Shown here in pieces: positions 21,275-32,189 of a stretch of DNA of 64,000 nucleotides. The notes beneath the pieces were generated by a model that worked only from the letters and a program-made list of their open reading frames with translations, searched no databases and was not told where the DNA came from. Each line of letters begins with the position of its first letter. Position 1 is the stretch's first letter. Both the position numbers and the translations under genes were made by a program. The stretch is from Chondrus crispus (Eukaryota; Rhodophyta; Florideophyceae; Gigartinales; Gigartinaceae): positions 225,685 through 289,684 of the forward strand of contig NW_005178851.1 in assembly GCF_000350225.1 (NCBI RefSeq). Reading direction: 5' to 3'.

Positions 21275-24004
21275 ATGTGGACCGGCTCCGAGTCGTCCCA
21301 TGACACACGTCCGAGAGACGTCCCAGCGCCCGTCGCGGCGTGGATCTCGCGGAACTGCCGCGAAGGCCTCCGTGAAGCCGAGAGGTTTTCTCTCAACTTG
21401 ATCGAGAAGAAACTCAACTCGCACACCGCCAAGATACGCGAGATGTTGGACAGTCTTGTTGCTGGTAAAATCGCCGCGCAGGCGGAGGTACAGTCCCAAC
21501 AGGGACGTGATCGCTTCGCCGCACTAGAAGGCGTTCTAACTCGGGCCTGGCAGAAGGACATCGGGTCCACCGTCGACAAGACGCTCCTTCCTCTACGAGA
21601 GGAAGTAAATCGCCTGACGCAGGAAGTCAACGACGTCCGTCGGCGTAACCTCGCCTTGGAATCGGCGCAAACACGACCCGTCTCCGCTGGACAAGACGAG
21701 TCGACCGCGTCGAAGCCAAGACCAAATCAGCAGTTACATGCGTTACAACCGTTGGACGAAAACTTACTGTTCGCCGACGTCACCAAATCGGCTCTCAAGG
21801 CCGCCGGGATCTCGCTCCCCGATCCCCTAACTATGGAGGGACAAAGGGATCCTAATCCGGACCTAGCGGCCGCCGGAGGCCCGTCGCCAAGTGTCGTGCA
21901 CTACAGCCACGGGTGCCGGCTGTAGGCAGAGCGACGCGCGTTCAGACGCGTAAGGAAATTCGGGAGACCACCCGGTGGATGACCGGAACCGGGATCCGGG
22001 CGCGGCTTGCGCGGTAGAAAAGTAGCAACGTAGTCAGCAATAAAGAGGATGGATTAAAGTAAAAACAGAACTAACAGAACGGACAGCACAGTAATTAACG
22101 TAGCGCTCGCGCGGTTGGGGTCGACGCGCGCGGGGAAGGCAGTTGGGATTCCAGGGGTGTAGATGGCTCGGTCGGTGTGGGCGAGCCAGTACCGAGTCGA
22201 GGCTACAACCTGGAATCCAGAAACCAAGGTAAAAGACCCGAGGCTTCGTGCCTCTTTACTTGGAGTATCGGGTTGACTATATAGTCCCCCGCCGCCGCAA
22301 TGGCGAAGCTAAATTATACTGTAAATTAGAATAACTAGGAAGGAACGGGTGTAGCCCCGAGGGGACCAAGTACAGCCCTCATAGGCCCTATGGGATGCCG
22401 AGGGATAACACGTGTCCACGGGGAGGTCCGGTAGAGCGGCAGGGGGGTCCACGGATACCCGTGGTACACGTGGTGGCGGCGAGCGCGATTTTGGCCGCTA
22501 GGGACAGCTGTCCCGTCACTTAGCACAGTGCACTACACCAAGATCGTCCAGCGACAAGAAGATCAAGACCGAAGGCCTCCGTCACAAGTCCGGCCACGGA
22601 AGCCGACCTGACCCGGAGGACTTCTCCGGTTACTCGGGTGGATCCCGGCCCTCAGCTTCAGAATCCGACTCCGATTCGGACTCCGAAGCCGAGGCATTCA
22701 CGGTACCACAACCGACCTTCGGCCCTAAGGCAAAGGGTGTCACGGTGTGGAAACCGACCAACCACCGCTTCCGAGGCGCGTGTAATTATCGAGCTTACGG
22801 TCTCGTGAATACCGACCCCACCGTCGATGCAAAGGTGTACGCCACGACGCGTAAGCGCGTGCAATATCTCCTCGTCGTAATGGGGGAGTACAAGTCTAAC
22901 GGGTCCGACCCGATCAAAGTCATCAGCTTTTTGGCTAGATGTAAGGAGAATTTTGACAACGCCGAAATGTCGCAGGCAATGGCTCTCATGGCCCTGCCGC
23001 ATCTCCTCAACCCGCCGGCGAAGGAGGCGTATGAATCCCATCGAGGATATTTCCGACGCAATCAAGGGATTGCGTCGTGGCCAGCAGCAGTGAACTGGTT
23101 GCTTCGTACGTATGCTACGAATATTCAGAACGAGCAGGCGCTCTCTGTGGTCCGGGATTTACGCCAAAAACCCGGCGAAGTTGAGACCGAGTATGCGACT
23201 CGTATGTTAACCGCCCTCGCGCGGTGTGGGGACATCCATTCCCCCTATGAACGCACTACCCTGTTCATAGAGGGCCTCCTCTTGGCGATCAAGCCGTTGG
23301 TGCTCCAAGCAAGGGAGAATCGCCCCCGATCTTCATTCGAAGACACGGTGGCCGAAGCCCGCGCTCAAGGGGCGGCCTACCGCGCGCAGACGGCTAGCGG
23401 AAGAAGACGCGTTGACTTCGCGAGACCCGCCGCCAAGCAAGTGTTGGCGATGGCCGACAGTATGCCCTCATCGACCACTGCAGGTATGACCCCGAGCTAT
23501 CATACCGGCCTGGACGCCGAGAACTTCCTCGCCAATGACGAGCCCTTCGCCGCTGCGGCTGGGCCATCGTCACTTCCCACCGAGGGATCCACATTCAACG
23601 ACAATGATTCGTTGTTCTACGGAGAGCGGCGGCCGACCTACAAGGACCCGCCTCGGCTTCCGAGACCGCGCGAGAAGTCTCCCGGATGGGCTGGTCGAGA
23701 GGGAACCCGGGACATGAAGATACCTTCCCCGCAAATCATCTACTACACGTGCTACAAAGTCGGGGATCATATTAACCTCGACTGTAGCATGAAGGTGCGC
23801 GATGTGTCGCTCGTCCCTCATAATTTCGAGAAGCTCACGGCGGCACAGAAGGCCCGTGTTCCGGCGGACGCGTACTTGCGCGCTGTAGCGCTCCTCAGTT
23901 TCGAGGCGAATCGGCTGATTGCACCCGTCTTGCCGTCGAAGTCCCCCTCCGCTTCGGAGAAGTCAGGCACCCCTCGCCGTAAGACCGCACCTCCGAAAAA
24001 CTAG
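21275..24004 (+). pseudogene. gag: G3 gag, interrupted by a solo LTR
   Basis: Gag starts at ATG 21275 (MWTGSESSHDTR). It has an N-terminal coiled coil (about residues 30-130, with EEVNRLTQEVNDVRRRN), a Ser/Asp/Glu-rich linker, a capsid-like domain (AAVNWLLRTYATNIQN, LFIEGLLLAIKPLV) and a nucleocapsid region. The solo LTR at 21892-22537 interrupts the linker. LTR plus target duplication is 651 bases, a multiple of three, so the two gag parts are in the same frame but the LTR adds stops. The zinc knuckle is degenerate: TCYKVGDHINLDC lacks the first Cys and has an extra residue before His. Confidence 0.88.
21892..22537 (-). mobile_element. inverted solo LTR of the G3 family
   Basis: A complete 646-bp reverse copy of the G3 LTR, flanked on both sides by CCAAG (21887-21891 and 22538-22542). 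The perfect 5-bp duplication shows a true insertion into G3 gag, followed by LTR-LTR recombination that removed the interior. Confidence 0.95.
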
Positions 24005-24084
24005 GAGACCCACAGCTGAAAATCGCTGACATTCCATCGCGGGACACAGCGTCACCCCCGCCCCCGAAGCCGGCGATCGGCGTC

Positions 24085-27000
24085 TTGGGACGGAAACACG
24101 ATCGCCAAGCGAGCCCCTCCAACCCCGATCCGACGGGCATGGGGACGCTCCGCCGACCGTGGCGTCTTAACAACGGGATGCGCTCTCCCGATGACAAGGC
24201 CGTCGAGCCAGTTTGTACGCTGTCTCGACGTAATTACAAGGTCTACGCCGACCTTGGGATCACCACCTCCATCATGGTGCGTCAACTCACCATCCTGGAC
24301 ACGGGTGCCGGCTCCAATTTTGTCCGCTCCGACACCCTACCCAAAGGATGGAAGAGCTTAATCAAACTGGGGGAAGTCCCGACGATGGCCGATGCGAACG
24401 GGCGACCGTTACGAACAAGCGGGTCCATCACCCTCGTTGTTCGACTAGCAACTCGCACCATGAAATGCAAGTTCATCTTGTGCGAGCGCCTGGCAGCCCC
24501 CGTCATCCTGGGCTGTGACTTTAACGACAAGTTTGTCGAGGCCATCTATCCACGTCGGAAGGTGGTCGAGCTCGATGATGAGACGAAAGTCCCTATCGTC
24601 AGAAAACCGGCAACTCGTCGAGCCGAAGCACCTCTGCTCGCCTCGGAGCAGGAGTATGAAAACGACCCGGGTCGAGTTTCCCCCAAATTCAAAGTTTCTC
24701 GTGCGGTTACCATACCACCCGAGACGCAAGCCTGGGTGCATGTGACCAACGGTCGTACGGGTCTTTCCGTATTGGAGCCCAACCCGCAGTTATATGCGAA
24801 ACACCGCGTCTCCCTGTCGAATGGGGTCGCGCACATCACCGCACTTCGAGAGTTCAAGGTCTTGGTAGCCAACTTCGCCTCAGCCCCCAAGCGCCTCTCG
24901 AAGAACCAGGTGCTGGGGTACGTTACCCCTCATCCGCGTGCCATGATACGCACTGCGATGCCTCTCGACGCCCTCCCAGCGGCGGAATTTACAGAATGCG
25001 ACAAGCCCCAATCTGAGAAGGGGGAGAAGCTACCCCCGGCTTCGTCGAAGGAAGAACCCCAAGAATTTGATGCTGTCTCCCTCCAATATCTTCCGTCGCA
25101 TGTCCGCACACGAGTACGTGACATGCTTACGCCGTACTCCCGTATGTGGATTGGCGACCTCGGGGAGGTCCGAGCTACGCAGCACCGGATCGAATTCAAC
25201 CCCGGCTCAAAGCCGTTTCGATGTCAGCCATATCGGGCTGGACCACGGTCTCGACAAGCCGAACAAGACGCCGTCGATGGAATGATCTCAAGCGGGGTCA
25301 ACTCCCGATCGCAATCAGAGTGGGCATCCCCGGTAGTTGTCATCCCCAAACCGGACGGATCCCTCCGCTTCTGCGTCGATTACAGACGCTTGAACGCGAT
25401 GACAGTACGGGACACTTACCCGTTACTCGCATGGACGAGTGTCTGGACTCGCTCGGAGAAGCAAACGTGTTCACAACTCTAGACTGTAACTGGGGTTATT
25501 GGCAAATCCCCGTTGCGGAAGAAGACCGTCCGAAAACCACGTGCACGTGTCATGCCGATACTTATCAATTTAACCGAATGCCGTTCGGGCTAATGAACGC
25601 GCCCGCCACCTTCCAACGGATGTTGGACATTCTCCTCTCCAGATACCGATGGAAGAGCTGCCTCATCTATCTAGATGACATTATCATATTCTCGAAGGAT
25701 TATGAAACTCATCTGAAGGATGTCAAAGTTATACTCTCTGCGTTACAACAAGAGGGATTATCACTGAAATTGAACAAGTGCAAATTCTTTCAGGACTCCG
25801 TGAAGTACCTGGGCCACATCATTCGACCCGGGGCACTTCATGTCCACCCGAAGAATGTCTGGGACTTGGCCGAGGCCAACCCGCCACGAACCCAGACAGA
25901 GCTCCGCTCGTTTCTGGGTATGTGTAACGTGTACCTACGTTTCGTCGACCACTTCGCCAAGATTGCGGCGCCGTTGACATCCATGCTCAAGAAGGGGGAG
26001 CCCGATCGGCTCCCCGAACTGGACGAAGACCGCAGGTCTGCCTTCGAAGCTCTGAAGACTTGCCTGATTTCCCCGCCGATCTTGCGACTACCGCGGTTGG
26101 GGCTACCGTATTCCCTCGACACGGATGCATCCGACGCCCAACTCGGTTGCACGTTACTGCAGAAACACGAGGATGGTAACAGATACCCTGTCGGGTTCTG
26201 GTGGCGAACGCTCTCGTCGGCGGAAAGGAATTACTCCACGACGGAGAAAGAATGTTTGACCATTGGATTGGCCAGTCAGACGCTGCGTCCTTACTTGGAA
26301 CGCGAGCGATTCACGGTTAACACCGACCATCATTCCCTTCGCTGGTTAATGAATCACGCCGACGCAAGCGGGCGGCTAGCTCGGTGGCGCTTGCGCCTAG
26401 CCGAGTTTGACTTCGACCTCACGTACGTGAAGGGCATCAAGAATTGTCTCGCCGACGCCCTCAGTCGAATACCGTCTACAGGGGGCACAACCGTCCCCAT
26501 CGACGAAGAAATACCGTGCTTCTCCGTTTTGGAGTTTCACGAAGACAAGCCGGAAGCGGAACCCGAGGAGTGGGACGACGACATTCACGACGGATGCTTC
26601 GCCCTCGCCCCCCCGGCTTCCAAGGCCGCGATTACACACGATGAGACTGTACTCGCTCAACACTCCGACCCGTTCTGTAAGGAGATCGCTTCCAATCTTA
26701 AGAAGGGGGAGGGAGTGGCCCAAACTCGCCTCTCCAGGTTCTTCATGAACCAGGAAGGGGTACTTTGTCGGAAAGCACACCTTGACGGTGTTGAGCAAAT
26801 CGTCGTACCAACGACTCTACGCGAGCGAGTGTTGTATTAGGCGCATTACCCCGCCGCCTCGGGACATCCCGGAGGCAGGCGTTTGTTCTACACATTAAGA
26901 CAACGGTACTACTGGCCGAGTATGTCCGTCGACGCATACGCCACAGTCAGAAGGTGCTCCGATTGTGCAAAAGCGCGCATTAAATTGGGTAAGCACAACG

Positions 27001-28172
27001 CCAAGTTGAAAACGTTCCCTCCGATGGGAACCTTGGAGTTTATCGCTATCGACATCCTAGGTGAGCTCCCCAGAACACTAAGAGGCAATCGATACCTCTT
27101 GGTAATATCTGATCGTTACTCAAAGCTGACCCGAACGGTGCCGCTTAAGAAAATTACCGCCGAGACCGTTGCTCAGGCGTTCGTTACACACTGGGTCTTC
27201 GTATACGGAGCCCCAGTGAGGCTACTCTCCGACAATGGAAGCCAATTCACGTCAAGGTTCTTCCTTGCCGTGTGCGAAATCCTTCGCGTCGGAAGCGTGT
27301 TCAGCACAGCTTATCACCCAAAAGCTAATGGACAAGTGGAGAGGTTCAACCGCACCTTGGTGTCCTCCCTACGGTACTACCTAGCCGACAACCAACGCGA
27401 TTGGGACCAGTTCACGGACGCGCTAACCTATAGTTACAATTGTACCGTGAATCGCATGATCGGTATGAAGCCGTTTGATCTTGTGTTGTCCCGGACCCCG
27501 TCGCCTCTTTCCATCCAACAAACCCTTACACTGGAACAGGATGTCTCGCCGACGCAATATAAGCTCCGTTTCTTAACGTGGTTACGCGGTCTAATGTCAA
27601 CAGCCCGCGACACGCTGCTCGCCGGTCAAGACCGCTATAAACGCGACTTCGACAAGAGATTGCGGACGCCGACACCGCACTACGCAATTGGTGATCAAGT
27701 TCTCATCAAGCGAGAGACATCCCTGCGAGTGGATGAGAAGACGGATAAGGAACAGGTCAATAACAAGTTAGCCCCACGGACGGAAGGCCCGTTCCCGGTG
27801 GTGGCGCTCGACGAGCATACAGTGACCATTGTCCGGACTACAGGCCTGAAAGATAGAGTCTCGAGAGACCGCATTGTGAAGGCCCCCCCTCTACAAACCA
27901 TACCCGCCGACGCCGAACATTCGTCACCCACGCCGGCCGACGGCGACGCTTCTACCTTCCTCCCCGCCAGGGTAACCCCCCGGCTGCTGAGAGACGACCT
28001 CGACCCAGGTAACCCGGATATACCTCCGCCAAAGTCAACAGATCCTGAGGACCAAGACACTACGGGCGATAAAAACGAGATCGAAAACGCGCCGCGCGGC
28101 GCGAAAGGACAGCGACCCACGAGGTCGAAATATAACACCCGAGCCAAAGGGGCCCCCCGGTATCGGGACTAA
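24085..28172 (+). pseudogene. pol: G3 pol: protease, RT, RNase H, integrase
   Basis: The first frame (to 25482) holds the aspartic protease (TILDTGAGSNFV at about 24290) and the start of RT ([23 protein letters not shown]). A frameshift at about 25425 leads to the rest: YLDD at 25668-25679, RNase H (SLDTDASDAQLG), then TAG at 26838-26840 at the start of the integrase zinc region. The integrase keeps all three catalytic acidic residues (AIDILG, LLSDNGSQF, GQVERFNRT). The frame ends at 28170-28172. The chromodomain comes later in another frame (28172-28876). One frameshift and one stop make the copy inactive. It is closest in type to G1 and G5. Confidence 0.92.
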
Positions 28173-28876
28173 TGGACGCTCTCCGAGGCGGTGCGAACGC
28201 ACGGACCATTTCACAATTGAATAGGAGATCCCCCACTGTAGACGAAGAACCCGTGTCTAAGGAGGGACACCCCCCGCCACGACTACCGTTCCGGTTAGAG
28301 CCGCCGCGTCCCCGAGACTCGCGGACCAGGGAGACGAGACTTACCGCCACCCGTCCTGGGCGAGCGCCCGACGCCCCAAGCGGCGATACGTCGTGGAACA
28401 GACGAACGCGTACCTTCACCGACAAGCCACTTGACACGTGAAGACGGGACCCGGAGAAAAATCTAAAGAAAATCTCCGCAACCAAACCCGCAACACAAGC
28501 GGGGATCACGGACTCCCCTCGCTGCCCAAATGAGACGCCGCCGGGTACAGAAGAGATCGCCGGAGGACATGTCGCGAAATTAGCGTCTATGTGTACCTTC
28601 GGTCAACCTCTCCTCATTTCTCCGAGACGCCCTCCGCTTCTGGCACTCGCAGTTGATGCTTCATCTCGACACGCGTCAAACACGCCCTCGAAGGCGACGG
28701 ACCGACCGCCTTTGACGAGGGAGGACCTCAAGACCTATGTGGTCGAGGCCCTAACTGCCCACAAACCGGGGACAGAGGGAATGCCGTTATTCCGCGTGCG
28801 GTGGAACGGATACTCCGCAGACGACGCTACCTGGGAACCCGCTAATTTCATCGATTACAACACGGTCGCACGGTAG
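28172..28876 (+). pseudogene. pol: G3 pol C-terminal tail with chromodomain
   Basis: An ATG at 28172 overlaps the stop of the preceding frame (TAATG). This frame is Arg/Pro-rich, has a TGA at 28439-28441 and goes on to a clear chromodomain at about 28735-28870 (TYVVEALTAH...FRVRWNGYSADDATWEP), stopping at 28874-28876. In G1 and G5 the chromodomain is fused to the integrase, so this is probably the frameshifted end of G3 pol. Chromodomains bind modified histone tails and are thought to guide integration. Confidence 0.8.
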
Positions 28877-30271
28877 TGCAAACGCAAGCGCATCCCCGTA
28901 CCAACACTTCAGCTGTGGTCGAACCCGGACAGTGTGGGGGTCGACAACTAACGTCCTCTCCAGCGAACCGTCGTACGGCCCCCTGTCCGGTCGCCTACTT
29001 CCTCGGACCTGTCCGAGGGATACCTCCCTTCGCTGTTTAACTGACCCTACCCCGCAAACGGACGTTGTTTGGCCTCCCGAGGCGATCCCAGACCGTTCTT
29101 TCCGGAGGGAACGCCCCTTTTCAGCCTCCTCTCGCACGACAAAGCATCCCTCGCTGACCACTACCGTCCAAGGGGCGCGACTATCGCCTCCGGCCAAAGG
29201 GGAGGACCCCGCCGCCAGTAGAGGGCGTGAGAGAATCCCCCGGCTACTCGCTGGTTCCCCTCTAATCGGAGTACCCGTACCACGAGGGAGTACGCGATGA
29301 GCCTCCCCTGTGTTGGGGGTAACACCCCCACCGTGTCAGAAAACCGCCGTCGGTCAGCACAGCGTCCCGTCCTTGCCGCACAAGGCTGTACAACTACGTG
29401 AGCGACCCACCGCTTCCTCGCGCGCCGATCCCCCCTCCGGTTCGCAGCTCCAACCGGAGAGGGTGTACGCCAGAAGCGGGGCGTGATGCAAGTAGGGAAC
29501 CGGGAGGACTAGAAGACCTTGGTCTCCGGCCCTGACCCTAGCCTTGGGAAGCACCAACGGCGACCCGCCGTGCGGCGACACGACGCCGCCGGGGTGATCT
29601 TCTGGTCGGCCCCGTCCGTCACGACCGACGTCGGCAGTACCACCGCCCTGCCCCGCCCAAGGGACCACAGCGCGCCGTGCCGCGCTCTCACACAACGCCT
29701 AGGTGAGGCGATTAATTCGAGAGAAGGGGTCTCTGGTCACTAGACTGCGCCCTACCTCGTCCCCCTGTCAACGCCACCCCCCCAAGAGCGTTACGCGCGA
29801 AGGGGCTTGGCCACCCCCCAAAGCTCTACGCGGAGCGCGCGGGCGACAGAAGGCGCCCGGGTCAATCGACTGACGCGAGGAGAGGGTCCCTTTGCGGCCT
29901 ACGTTAGCCCCTATCTACGTACTGCCACGAGCTCGGCCCCTCCGGCCAGCAGCCACCGGGTGCCGCCCCGAGTCGCCCTCGGCCATGCCCTGTCATACCC
30001 GTGTTCTCGCTTTGCCGTAAATGCCGCGGTCGCTAACCTGGGTTGGACCCGCGACCCCGCCATCCCCGGAGGTCATCACCAGGGAAGTACCTTACCGCTC
30101 CGCGCAAGTGACCCCCGCGCACGGCCCCGCTCGACCAAAGTCGCCAGTGTAAGGCGATCGATATGACGAAGAGGACTCGTTTACTGTCTACCGTATCACC
30201 TCTTCCCTTGGTCAACAGGCGCCTTACGCGTCAGCTCGGGGTGCTCCTGTACGAAGATGCACACCCGTGAT
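28877..30271. other. non-coding spacer of G3
   Basis: 1.4 kb, GC-rich, with no gene recognised. It corresponds in position to the G1 and G5 spacers between pol and the antisense ORF. Confidence 0.6.
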
Positions 30272-31275
30272 TTAATTCGATGCCTCATAATCGGCAAGGT
30301 CGTCTTCTACCCCGGCTACCGGCGCGAACGGAGCGTCAGAGGGAACAGAGTCCACATCGGAGTCCCTCTCTGCCACGACCGCCGCCGAGTGCCCCAAAAC
30401 CATAGGGGTATCCGTCATCGGCTCAGACGTAGCCGCCCTCGCCGCTGTCCTCAAGCGTTTAACCCCCGCCACAAAGTCGGCGTTGCCTACTAGCTGTAGT
30501 AATTCGTCCTCTGAGACGCCCAAATCGGCAAATAACCTCCGCCGTGCCGACACCACTCCTCCCGGCGTCGCGGACTCGGGGTGAGTTACTCCTGCCGGTT
30601 CCGTCGCTCTCCGGCCCTCTGCAGGGTTACCACCAGCGTCACTCACAGGCAACGCCCCTGTCGCCATCACCACAGGTTCTGTACGCTCTTTCATGAGCTC
30701 TGGTTGCAGACTGGTAAACGTGGTGGGGTCAAATCTAATCCAGTTGCCGGATCCCGGCCCTCCGGCATCCTCACGCCTCCCTGGCGAAACATTTGCCCGA
30801 TCCGTACGGTCATAATGATGCCCCTGACCATACGGCACGCGCGGCCAATCCACTAAGTCGTGGACCCCCAACAGCGTCGTCAGCTGAGAGGACACCCAAG
30901 GTCCGCCTAAAACCTCATCCAAGTTTAACTTGCGTAGCCATTTGATTATCATCGTCGGTAACACATATAGTCGCCCGTCCAAGGAAGACCATATGAACCG
31001 TTTCGCAACTATTGCGATCCACTCGCTAAGGAAAATCATCCAGCGAGGCGAACGCGGCGAGTCGTTGAGGCTCAAGCCGAAATACACCAAACAAGGTGGA
31101 ATCTCGGCGAGAAAGTCCGCGGGAACCTCGCACTGGGAGAACCAGTGCGGGATTTGTGGGTATCGCTCATACCGGGAGTGTGACTTAAAGGTCGTAGCCT
31201 CGATCCATTCGTAGGCTACAAAGATCCCGAGAGCGTTCCGCATCCGACGCTCCAACTTAAGCTTGTCGTAATAAC
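30272..31275 (-). CDS. antisense ORF of chromovirus G3 (aORF B), N-terminally cut
   Basis: About 334 residues are open from the LTR1 edge at 31275 to a stop at 30272, with no internal break. The first half aligns with aORF A and aORF C: KLERRMRN, RYPQIPHWFSQCE, a hydrophobic MIFLSEW segment, LPTMIIKWLRKLNLDEVLGG, VDWPRVP and SPGR. The second half is Pro/Gly/Ala/Thr-rich and acidic with a predicted helix (LFADLGVSEDELLQL). It lies downstream of G3 pol on the opposite strand and converges with it. The true start is missing because LTR1 sequence was inserted. No function is recognised; the protein has no signal peptide or clear catalytic motif. Confidence 0.7.
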
Positions 31276-31491
31276 TGTAGTGCAATGCGCCTGTTAGGCA
31301 GAGACCAAGGTCCGACGGTCCAACACAAACAACAGCAACAAAACCACAACTGCCAACGGCACAGCGCTACGGAGTGTTCGAAGCTCCCTGTCCTCTTTAA
31401 GCGGGTTTGCGGCCCGCAGTAGCTCGGATCCCTGATAGAGGGGAGGGGGCAAAGAGAAGGGCCCAGCCCGGGATCGGTAAATGGTGGTAGA
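31276..31491 (-). repeat. LTR1 fragment (G1-family LTR) cut by G4
   Basis: It begins TGTAGTGCAATGCGCC like the G1 LTR and matches 13781-13995 closely, then stops where the G4 LTR begins. It lies inside aORF B. The left flank is ATAAC (31271-31275), the expected duplication. The remaining 720 bases of LTR1 were not found in the window. Confidence 0.88.
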
Positions 31492-32113
31492 TGTAGCATA
31501 ATCGCGAGGACGTTATTCGAACGCGCACGGTGACTACTGTACTCCCGCAAAACTCACTACAGCGCGCACACCCGCGCCTGTAAGTAAGCGCTTGCTGCTC
31601 GCTGTGCACGTGTACAGCGTGACGATCCGGAGTAAGGCGCGCGAGCTTACCGTGTAAGGCGCTACCTAGATACTGTAGTATATGTTATGATAAATTATTT
31701 ACTTGTATATTAAATGGCAGGGCGGCCGGCAGCGGAGGGAGGACAAGGACAAGCAGGGGCTTGGTACCAGATCCTCGACCGCAGGTCTAACTCCGTCCGC
31801 TTATTCTAAACGCGTTCTCTTAACGCGAGCGCGTTAACTAGAAACTAACGCGGGTAGCGGTCGCGAACGTACGCGCGCGAGCTGGATCCGCCTCCGCCCG
31901 TCGGTGCTAGAACGCTAACTAGCGCCGCCCCGGGGCGTCGAGCTCGTCGAACCGCTCTACCGCGTATTGTGTTCGCGTCTGCTCCCCACCGCTCTACCAC
32001 GCTACCACCGCCCGCGTTCTTTTCTGGTGTGTGTGTTTTTGTCCTCTCTCACGTACACAGGTCTTCGAAGAACCACAGCTAAACCCCCAACGCGACCGGG
32101 GGTTTATGCTACA
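31492..32113 (+). repeat. G4 5' LTR (622 bp)
   Basis: It is bounded by perfect inverted termini TGTAGCATAA and TTATGCTACA and followed after one base by the primer-binding site. The middle is AT-rich (about 31680-31720), with several TATA-like sequences. The second half is rich in ACGCG and GCGCG. Confidence 0.88.
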
Positions 32114-32114
32114 T

Positions 32115-32132
32115 TGGTCTCCCGACCTAGAA
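32115..32132 (+). promoter_or_regulatory. G4 primer-binding site
   Basis: TGGTCTCCCGACCTAGAA, one base after the LTR, identical over 18 bases to G1 although G4 belongs to the other group. Confidence 0.8.
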
Positions 32133-32189
32133 GGTCACACGATTATCGCGAGAAGGCTATCGTTCGAGTCCGCGTCCGGACGCGTCGAA

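Larger units (their letters stand above)
20496..31275 (+). mobile_element. G3: Ty3/gypsy chromovirus, 3' end not in the window
   Basis: The order is 5' LTR (20496-21140), primer-binding site, gag (interrupted by a solo LTR), protease, RT/RNase H, integrase, chromodomain, spacer and antisense ORF (30272-31275). The element is cut at 31275 by an LTR1 fragment, itself cut by G4. The rest of the antisense ORF and the 3' LTR were not found to the right. Confidence 0.87.
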
